A DNA stretch of 64,000 bases. Source: Crossaster papposus. Its lineage: Eukaryota; Echinodermata; Asteroidea; Velatida; Solasteridae. This document shows, one piece after another, positions 1-10,100 of the stretch. The number at the start of each line of letters is the position of its first letter. The first letter of the stretch is position 1. The position numbers and the translations under genes are program-made. The stretch covers positions 806,001 through 870,000 of the forward strand of contig JBAIAA010000519.1 in assembly GCA_037893245.1 (NCBI GenBank). Reading direction: 5' to 3'. The notes under the pieces were generated by a model, which was not told where the DNA came from, searched no databases, and saw only the letters and a list, made by a program, of their open reading frames with translations.

Positions 1-125
1 GCAGCTTAGCGCGTTACTGCATACATCGGTTTAATGAAACTAGTGGAAACAGGGTGGACCGCGTGAAGGTTGTCATCCCCAACGACGAAAATGAGAGGGC
101 AGGATTTCAACCTGTGAATACACCT

Positions 126-367
126 GGGGCCAATTTCATAGAGCTGCTAAGCACAAAAATTTGCTTAGCATGACAATTCGTCTTTTGCAAAAACAAGGTT
201 AGAGACCAAATTTTCACATGATCTTTATTGTTTTGAATTGATAATCAGCGTTTTTTTGCTTAGCATAAAAAACACGTATAATTTTGGCTGGTAACCTGCT
301 TTTAACGAGCAAGACTTTTTTGTGCTAAGCAAATTTGTGTGCTTAGCAGCTCTATGAAATTGGCCCC
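126..367. mobile_element. Foldback MITE, family 1 (copy 1)
   Basis: About 30-bp terminal inverted repeats beginning GGGGCCAATTTCATAGAGCT, then GCTAAGCACA. The two halves are inverted copies joined at TTGAATTGATAATCAGC. A second copy is at 48.4 kb. No coding capacity. Confidence 0.85.
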
Positions 368-369
368 AG

Positions 370-1190
370 AAGTGTGAATTATTCGCGGTCGTCCAATTGA
401 TCCGTCTTCCTTCGAATAAGCAAATTTCGAAAAAAAGAAGAAGAAGTAGTGTAGCTTTAGCCAGATATCCCTTCTCAGTCGACATTCTGATTTATTTTTC
501 TGACATTCAAACAAGAACGGCCCTTTTAAAAACACCTGCCCATAGAATGTCGGCGGGTGAAATTGAGCAGTGAATCGACGTATATTGACAGTTTTCGAGG
601 GAAAACGTTCCTGTAAAAAAAAGGAGACGACATGAAATATGTTTTATCTTGATCTGTATTTCTTTGTCAAACAATACCTTCGTCTCACTGTCCAAAACGT
701 ACTGAATTTATATAAATTCGGGGATATTTGTACAGTCGATCGACACTCAATCTCCGTATTGTTTTAGTGACTAACCGTAATTGCGCTAGAAGAAGGGAAA
801 TTTCAATACATTTGCATTTCATGTTTTTCAAGCCGTCGGTGCTAGTAACGTCTCCTCGTTTGAGACAAAGGCTGTTTTCCACAAGCCCTTGGCTTTGGCT
901 CCGTCACTGGCTCCATCTCATTGCTAAACTGCATACATTAAGCCTGAGACAAAGGCGAAGTTGGGGTTTGGAAAACGGCCATATTCTCGGCTGGGATTTA
1001 TACAAGTTTTTTTCGTTTGATGCTTGTGTTATGCAATGGTTCAAAGGGTTCGAGGTTAAATCAGTGTGTGCATTTTCAATTTGAATAAATTAAACTTGAC
1101 CCGTATATAGTGTCATTTTCAGTGATTATTTGTGGTGGTTTTAGTGGACAACCCATCTGATTTGTTTAGTTCAGGGCAAATTGATAATAA
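370..1190. other. No gene recognised
   Basis: Non-repetitive to weakly repetitive DNA. A stretch around 840-1000 carries TGAGACAAAGGC twice, and GGGTTTGGAAAACGGCCAT recurs at about 53570, so part is transposon-derived. The 118-codon plus-strand frame here has no protein-like composition. Confidence 0.4.
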
Positions 1191-1194
1191 GGTT

Positions 1195-1545
1195 AAAGTT
1201 ATAGTTCACCATTGGAAGTTGTGCATTTTATTTGTGTTTGAAGCAGAAAAAGTTCCCAAAATTTAAAGAATGATGCTTGACAACTAAACCTGACAAATAT
1301 TTAGCTCTGTCAATGCTGTATATTCCGAGAAAATAATATTCTAAGATTTCGATTTTGAACCAAATACTAATGAAAATTTCCCAAAATGCGTCTCTGAGAC
1401 GCATTTTTCGACTTCTATATTTTCTTCAAAATGACAGCTTGCCAGAAAAAATAATGTCACAGGGAGTTTATAGCTATTAATATCGTTACATCAAGTAAAT
1501 TTTTGAACAGTAAATCGGTTAGTTACTTTTTGTATAATTGCGAAA
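1195..1545. repeat. Dispersed repeat, family 2 (copy 1)
   Basis: Contains AATGATGCTTGACAACTAA, then TTAGCTCTGTCAATGCTGTA and CTTCAAAATGACAGC. Diverged copies lie near 4175-4390, 12640-12745 and 23870-24215. Confidence 0.65.
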
Positions 1546-1597
1546 AGTAGGCCTATACTGTCCCTTAAACAAACATTTAAAAAAAAATAAAAAATAC

Positions 1598-1752
1598 GTG
1601 ACCCAGCACGAGTAAATGAGACACTTTGAGGCAAAAATGAAAATTGAGATTTTGATTTCATCATTTAAAGCTTGTTTAGCTTTAAATGATGAAATCAAAA
1701 TCTCAAATTTAATTTTTGCCTCAAAGTGTCTCATTTACTCGTGCTGGGTCAC
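1598..1752. mobile_element. Near-perfect palindromic foldback element
   Basis: 155 bp that folds on itself almost completely: GTGACCCAGCACGAGTAAAT … ATTTACTCGTGCTGGGTCAC, with arms of about 70 bp and a small centre (AAAGCTTGTTTAGCTTT). One arm recurs at 35309-35352. Confidence 0.85.
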
Positions 1753-1759
1753 ATATGTT

Positions 1760-3180
1760 TTTCATTTTGCCCTATGGTTTTCCTTAATTTATGTTTAATT
1801 GTTTTCACGACTTTAATTGTTTTCTATCGATGTGTTTTCATTCGCTTATTACAGTTACTATCAATTCCAAAAAAGTGTTTTCTTTAAATTCTCAACAACC
1901 ACGGTATTGTATTTTATTGAAAATTATATTTGCAGTCCATCAATTTTTTTTTTGTTTAACAGGTTTAAAATTCAGCACAATGTGCATTTCATACTTTGAC
2001 ATTTTTGAAAACTCATGGTATAGTATCTACATGTATTTTATTGAATAAAAGCATGTACTTTATGTCTTCATGGGCGCCGGCCTTGGGGGCAAAATAGAAC
2101 AAAACGTAGGGTGCCCGGCAGAAGGGCATATAAGCGTTCTGACGCGAAAATCACTTTCATAAAAATTGCGTTAAAAGGCTCCAATGTTCCCACACACGTA
2201 CTATGATTCCAATGTTCTCTCACACGTGTCATAAACCGTACATATTTTATATTTGTCACACATCTGAATTACAATTTTTGAGAGCAATTTGTGTAAATTT
2301 TTTGCTGGGATCCTTTTTTGTGCATAAGTGCACACAACGAAAATGGCTAACCTGTTATATAGGAGTTTTTTTTTATTATTGTACATTCACCATTTTGTTT
2401 TGTATTTTATTTTATTAACAGAGAAAATACAAAAGATTTACATGTAAACCTAAAAGTAAATAATTGATAAAAAAATGGTGGGTAACCATGGCAATGAGCA
2501 ATTAAAAAGCTACCCTTTCATTATCAAAATTACCTTGTCCTTGGTCGTACGCCGTCCGAGACGTAATCTAACACAATGCCTGCATACATCAGTACCAATT
2601 CTGTAAAATATCGCCGGGTCGAAATCGTGCCTAATTGTTTAATTGTTCCGGATGACTGATAATGATTCATAGAACAATTGTTGCAAACGTGCCTTTTTTT
2701 TATGGTGAGCTCGCAAAATAATTAATTACAGTGCTTCGCATTTACACCGGAAACCGAGACAGATAGTTCCTTCAGATTGCATAAGGGCGGGTTTCTTAGG
2801 TGAAAGTATAAACAAACAATAACAACAAAAGGACAAGAAACTATTAATATGTTGATTGTTTAACCAAGACTATGTTTTACTGAAAGTTTATAGTCTTCTA
2901 CAAGTAGGGCTTGTGTGACATGTCCGATACAAAACTCTTACATTTTTACTTTAAAAAGTATTACAGATTTAAGAGTAGCAAATATAGGGTTGGAGTTGCA
3001 AACACCCCCACCCCACTACCCCGACCCCACCACACCCCCACCCCACCCCCACCCCACCACCCGTTCTCCCGTGGACTAGTACTACATGTATATTAAACCG
3101 GGGCCAAATAGATGGAATACTAGACAGTAGGATAGCTAAGAGATTCATCCCATATTGCCTTAGAATGCAAGCCGAAGCAT
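1760..3180. other. AT-rich intergenic DNA, no gene recognised
   Basis: No splice-consistent frame or family motif was found. CCCCACC-rich stretch at 3001-3060. Confidence 0.4.
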
Positions 3181-3187
3181 TGTAGGG

Positions 3188-3237
3188 CATCCACCACCCC
3201 CCCCCCCCCCCCCCCCCCACCCCCCCCCCCCCCCCCC
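3188..3237. repeat. C homopolymer tract
   Basis: Nearly pure C with two A interruptions. Confidence 0.95.
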
Positions 3238-4064
3238 ACAAGCCATCACTCCGCCCCCGTTTGCTCAAAGCTATATCCTCCTGATCCATTAAGATAACAT
3301 CCACAAATCGAAATCTTACTCCAAGTACTCCGATACATCATCCTTAAGATAGGCCTCATCGTCACTGAGACGTGAGAAGGAAGAAGTTCTAGAGAAAAAA
3401 ACCAAACCCCATCTTCCGCCGCTGTAGATATTTTGCTTGGCTCTTGCGCATGCGCAGTGGTATCTTGTAGCGGTCATTTTCAAGTTCAATTTGGTCCCAA
3501 ATATATACACGGAGAATGTGTGCCGCTGACGTGCTATGCACACGCGCAACGTATTGGTTTTGTATACCAAGCCCGGGAACCATTAAATCTGTATCATCGT
3601 CATCCGAGAAGCGGGGAAGAACACATAATTTTGCTGTCATAGGAGTGTCAATTTAGCGGCTATTATTCGTTATACCTGACATAAATCAATCAGTCATCCT
3701 CTAGCGCCGTACACGTATACGGGGAGTGTCGGTTAAACCAATCACAAACAGAACCAACTTGTTCGGAAGCCATCGTCGTTGTATTTTTTAAATTTGTTAT
3801 TTCGCCTCAGCTGTTGCGGCTTCGCCAGCTCTTGCTCGACGGCTTAACTATAGTAGCTTTCGCCAGCCATTCTGTGGATGCCCACTTCTTCAAGAAATCG
3901 CCGAAATTCTGTCGGCCATCAGATAAGATATTCTCGAGTTCAGAAAAACAACAACTCCCGGTAATCTACCTCCTGGTGATCTAAGTAGCGCGCGAGGCTC
4001 GGGTTGTTTCCGTCGCGTTTTACGGGGGTGGAACCGTTGCGTTAACTACAGAGAGGGCATTCCA

Positions 4065-4134
4065 ATGGCGTACAGCAGCTTGTTTGGTGTACTGATGTGT
4101 TTGGCTGTGATAACATTAACAAGTGCAGCACACA
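4065..4134 (+). CDS. Exon 1 of secreted peptide gene (signal peptide)
   Basis: ATG to a GTAAGT donor; 23 codons plus one base (phase 1). It encodes MAYSSLFGVLMCLAVITL and the end of the signal peptide. The preceding 250 bp are relatively GC- and CpG-rich; no TATA box is evident. Confidence 0.75.
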
Positions 4135-7100
4135 GTAAGTACACATTGAATAATTCATTAATTATCGTGTTTATTTTTATCGTTTGAAGCAGTACAACGA
4201 TGCTTGACAACTGACCTTACGATTGTTTTTAGCTCTGTGAATGCTGTAATTTTCGATTTTGAACCAACTAATGGTTATTAAAAAACAAAAACGTAAGTTT
4301 TTGAAGACGCATTTTTTATCTTAAAAAAACATTCTTCAAAATGACAGCATGCCCGAAGGAATACTTTTAAGCGTGGTTTATATACCTTCGTTAGGTTTAT
4401 GCAGATTGTGCATATACTGCGCAGAGAGTATATATACGCGAAACCGCTGGCAAAGTTGAACTTGGTTGAACCGCCGGCAACGTTGAACTTGGTTCAACCG
4501 CCCATAAAGTAGAACTTGGTTCAACTTTGCCGATCGTTTGCGAGGTAGTTTGCGTTGTCAGCGACACTTTGCGTTTCTTCCGTCGATGTGGAAACAGATA
4601 ATTTTGAGTCGTATAAATACCAACCACAAACTTTTGAGCAATAATTAGGTTGGACAGTGGAAAAGCTGCAAAAAGGTTGTGACCCGCTCTGCAAAAATGA
4701 GTCTGATGTCGGAAAATACACTTTTAAGTAGGGCTGTTTAGTGTATCGGAGGTGACTTTTCTTGCAACAAAAAGTATTTTTGTTTTAAGGCATTTTGGTT
4801 TTTCAGAAACCTATATTTTCAGATCTGATCGATTGAAAATATTGTTTTGATCCCTAAACTTATTTTAATACAGGTTTTGTCATTCTCTTTCCATAGCATC
4901 TAATGAGGTATTACAATTGTAAATCTTCATTTCTTTTCAAAGCCATTTTGAATTATAACTGAGAAAAAGCAAATTTCCCAAAATTGTAAAAGACCAATGC
5001 GTTACACTACAGAGTTGGGCCATTATATCAAATGAAAGCTTATTTCCTGCTTTTTCTGACCAACTGTAAAATTGAAAAAAAACAACAATTTTTTTTTAAC
5101 ACATCAGACTCATTTTAAAGACTGTTTTACGGGTTCTTATTGATTAATCTAGCTTTCGTGTCCATTTTTGTTTCGCTGTGCTCTACGTCACAAGAGCGGC
5201 GTAAACAAACGTGGAGGGGGTTGGGCCGCAACCCCCCTCCAGGTATACACTTGGGCTTATATCGTCGCTATGTACAGTTGTTCTGATGTCTCTCGGTTAT
5301 TTTAACACCTAGTTTATACCAAAAACGTATCCCTTTGTCGCTATTGTCAATTTCCATATGGGTAGATTTTTACTGTTAAACTTTCCCATTACATTGATCG
5401 TGCTTAATGTACATGAGAGTGCACAAGGAGAGTGCCGACTTTAAATGTAGGATACACCATTGATAATTGCTTGAATTATCATGAATTGATATATTTGGGG
5501 GGTTGTATCTTATACGTGTAATAAATATAGTTTAACTGACCTGTCCGACGGGGACAATCATGGATGCCGAGAAAAGCACGAAAAACGGCGATTGTTTTCA
5601 ACCGGCGCCGAGCAGTTATTCTTATGTTATGTCTTTGTTTTTTCGCGATCACCGTCCGGAATAATTAGAGGATATTTAGCGCAATTATTTTGCTAGATGC
5701 CTAGAATAATTATTTACTTTCAAATGAGTAAGATATTTCTTATTAATTCGATGTCTGCAAATGGTGTATTCTACCTTTAAATGACCATATAACATCGAAA
5801 CATTTTACCGGGTTGGAGGGGCGGATCTAGCCGTTCGTTTGTTTGTTGTTGTTGTTGTTTGGTTTTTTTTGGTTTTTTTTTGGGGGGGAGGGAGAGGGGG
5901 GAGGGGGGGGGGGGGGGGGGGGTGGGGGTACATTTACCTACCATACTTGACTCCAGCGAGCGCGTAGCGCGAAGCCAATTACGGCGTAGGGTACATTTGG
6001 GATTCTATAGATGCTCTGTTGTGCAATCTGATGTGATTTGTTGCCACTTTCCTCTGAAATTTCGGAATTCATGTACAATGTACATTGATACTACCGATTA
6101 TTGAGAGTTTCGTGTTTTTGTTGGCAATAAAATTAAATTTCTCAGCAGCCTAAGGGAGGGAAGGGTGGGGAAGGGGGGGGGGGGGGGGGGGGGTGTTGCA
6201 ACCCCCATAACAACAACCCCCATCCCTCCTTAAATCCGCCACTAACACAACAGAATTTCAGATGTGGGGACAACATATCAGACCGCCAGTAGAACTCGAT
6301 TTGCTTCGTACACCTGTTGTCTCTATTTATCATTTAGGCTCGGTACTTTCATGCGCACATTCATGTATATTAGTCAATGCAGTAGGCATATATCCTGTGT
6401 TGGACAATGGACATGTTGCGACAACGGCAATCCCTTTTTTCATAAACTCGGTGTCAAATTAAAGGTAGGATACACTGTTTGCAGATATCGAAGAAAAAAA
6501 CTACCGAAATATTAAGGAATATCTTACTTATTTGAAAGTAAATAATAATTTGTAGGCATCCAGCTAAATAATTGCGCTGGATATCCTATATATATCCTAA
6601 ATATTTTATAAAACAAAATCAAGAATAACATAAGAACCACTGCCCGACGCCGGTTAAAAACTAGCGCCGTTTTTCTTGCTTTCCTCGGCATCCATGATTG
6701 TAAAACTTCAAACAGGTTAATTAAACGACATTTAATATAAAATACAACCCCCCTAAATCCACCCATTACCGATAATTCAAGCAATTACCAATGGTGCATC
6801 CTACCTTTATCCGCACAACAATGCAAATAACCTTTCGAGAGAAACATGGCAGAATTTCAAAAGTTCATTGCGACTATAAATCGCGTTTGCTTTATCAACA
6901 CGTTGGTTGATGAAGGGCTGTTGACACAATTTCTTCCCGAAATAAGGATGACAAAAAAATAAAAGAAATATAGATTTGTGAAAAGTCCAACTTGTTATTG
7001 ATCGTTTTCCTTTCACGTTTGTTTTCAACTCCAGTATGCGAAACCTGTAACAATCCCAAGTGCCAAAAGAACTGTTACGGCCACGCTCGTGAGTATATTG

Positions 7101-10100
7101 CCATTTAGCGTAATATAACACAATAAATGAACAAGCTTTAAGTGTACATCCCGGGGGTGGGGGTAGGCCTATACATTACCCAAACCTTTGACCAGGGTTC
7201 CGCCCCCTATTCACCCCCAAGTTTGCGTGGGTAGAAACAACTTAAAGGGATCGTATACCTTTGTTAATTACTCCAAAAATTAATTGCAATAAAAACTTAC
7301 TTGGTAAGAAGTACAGCAGCTTTGGATAGTATATTGCATTTTTAGAATCTTATCACTTTGAAGTACTGCGGTTATGGAAAACGATATCAATTTTTATCCC
7401 AAACAAATTGAATCTGAGAAGCGTTACTGCAGTGACGTTTCTCAGACTGTGTATTCCAATGCAGATTATTCTTCCTGCGTGGACATAACCGCTCCAGATT
7501 TTCGGCAATATCTCAAAATCGCTATACAACCTTTTGAAATGAATTTTTTACATGTTATTTTATTTATGGTATATATCTATAACTATATAGGATTGAAACA
7601 AACAGTGGGTTACAATTACCAAACGTATACGATCCCTTTTGTATTTAAAAATGTATTGAAAAACGTGGGAAAATAACTACAAAATCTTCAAATCAACTGC
7701 TTTGATGTAAGGTCTAGGAAGGTGAGTGCGCAATGTCGCATTAGATGCAAATTTGAATCATGAACGGTGTGTTTTGGTAGCCAGCCTTCCTTTCCCCCAT
7801 CCCACACCGGTTTTGCACCTCTGTGGAGTCATCGCTTTGTTCTCGTGTACAACTTTATTTTCCGGAACGTCGAGGGCTATTTTAAAAGGGTTCCTATTTA
7901 GGATCTTATCAGTGAGATTGGCTTGCTTTTCTTTGAACCAATTGTCAGAGGTGACAGTGTATTATGATAGGAAGTACGGTACCGGTACATTATCGTCAGT
8001 ATAACGCTGAACTCGCGTTTTTGTTTGCAGTTGGAGTAATGGGCAAGCGTACTCTTCAACAGTATCCCAACATTGCTAGCTATATTCAAGATCAGGTAAG
8101 CTAAGGCTCATTTTGGCTGTCTGACTGATTGACTGACTGCCTGCCTGACTGACCTACTGACTGGCTGTCTATTGCCTATCTGACCTACTGACTGACCTAC
8201 TGACTGACCTACTGACTGGCTGTCTACTGCCTGTCCGACCTACTGACTGACCTACTGAATGACATACTGACTGACCTACTGACTGGCTGTCTACTGCCTG
8301 CCTGGCTGACTGACTAACAGACTGACCTACTGACTGGCCTACTGACTGGCTGTCTACTGCCTGTCTGACCTACTGACTGACCTACTGACTGACCCACTGA
8401 CTGACCTACTAACTGACCTACTGACTGGCCTACTGACTGGCTGTCTACTGCCTGTCTGACCTACTGACTGACCTACTGACTGACCTACTGACTGGCCGTC
8501 TACTGCCTGCCTGACCTACTGACTGACCTACTGACTGACCTACTGACTGACCTACTGACCGACCTACTGACTGACCTACTGACTGACCTACTGACTGGCT
8601 GTCTACTGCCTGCCTGGCTGACTGACTAACAGACTGACCTACTGACTGACTTACTGACTGACCTACTGACTGGCTGTCTACTGCCTGTCTGACCTACTGA
8701 CTGACCCACTGACTGACCTACTAACTGACCTACTGACTGACCTACTGACTTGCTGTCTACTGCCTGTCTGACCTACTGACTGACCTACTGACTGACCTAC
8801 TGACTGGCTGTCTACTGCCTGTCTGACCTACTGACTGACCTACTGACTGACCTACTGACTGACCTACTGACCGACCTACTGACTGACCTACTGACTGACC
8901 TACTGACTGACCTACTGACTGGCTGTCTACTGCCTGTCTGACCTACTGACTGACCTACTGACTGACCTACTGACTGGCTGTCTACTGCCTGTCTGACCTA
9001 CTGACTGACCCACTGACTGACCTACTAACTGACCTACTGACTGATACTGACTGGCTGTCTACTGCCTGTCTGACCTACTGACTGACCTACTGACTGACCT
9101 ACTGACTGACCTACTGACTGACCTACTGACTGGCTGTCTACTGCCTGTCTGACTCACTGCCTGCCTGGCTGACTGACTGGCCGACTGACTGACCGACTGA
9201 CCGACTGACCGACTGACCGACTGACCGACTGACCGACTGACCGACTGACCACCTGCCTGACTGACTGTATACTGACTGTCTACTGACTGCTGACTGACTA
9301 ACACCCCTGTGTCTGTCGAAAGTTGCCGTCTCATAAATGTTTCCGCTGTGTGTCTTTAGATTCAATATCGGGATCCAGAAGCTCTAGTGCCACCTGCAAC
9401 GTGTGAGATGAGGGACATTTACCGCGCAGTTCCCCCATCCTGCTATGCCAAACTGGACTGGGTAAGCTCCTATGATATAATACACAACTACCACCAAACC
9501 TGAGCTTTCGAACTGTGTTGTAATGTCTTGACTATCTAGTGGTCGAATTTGAGCAAAATAGGCAAGAAATTGGCTGCGAAAAAAATTTACCAATTGAATT
9601 GCTCAACACACCTTTGCAACATATTTTCTTCATTGTGCAAATATTTGATATTCATGTTGGTCGTTGCTTGGTACGAGGAGTTATATTAATCAATGTAACT
9701 AACGTCCAGACATAGAGTTATATTATAGAAGCTAGAGGGCGCACTTATCACGTGACCCCGTTCCGATGCATGGACGGCATTTTGTAAGTGGGCAAAAAGC
9801 ACGTATAGTTGACATATAGCCTACGCATCTCTTTCGTGTCTTTGTCGTGCGCGGCAAAGATATGTCGTGTGTAAAAATGCCTAAGACTTGTGCTTTCTTT
9901 GGCTGCACATATCGGAACAACGTCAACAACACCAGAAACATCTCTTTTCACAAGTGAATACTTTCTGAGATAGGGCTGCCGGCAGTCGAGGTTGCTAACC
10001 ACCACGATCATCCTTACAATGTCACCTGTTTTTTTATTTATTTTAAAAAAACTTTCAATTTTGAGTTTAACCGTCGGTGGTGGTTAAACCAAGCAATGCC

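Noticed and set aside
728-1084. 118-codon plus-strand frame
   Set aside because: Repeat-derived sequence (TGAGACAAAGGC twice), no motif, no splice context, unusual composition.
8108-9252. CRISPR-like array
   Set aside because: Units are contiguous 12-bp repeats without unique spacers, and the genome is eukaryotic.
9059-9365. Ser/Val/Gln-rich frames on the minus strand
   Set aside because: Translations of the tetranucleotide minisatellite, open only because of the repeat.
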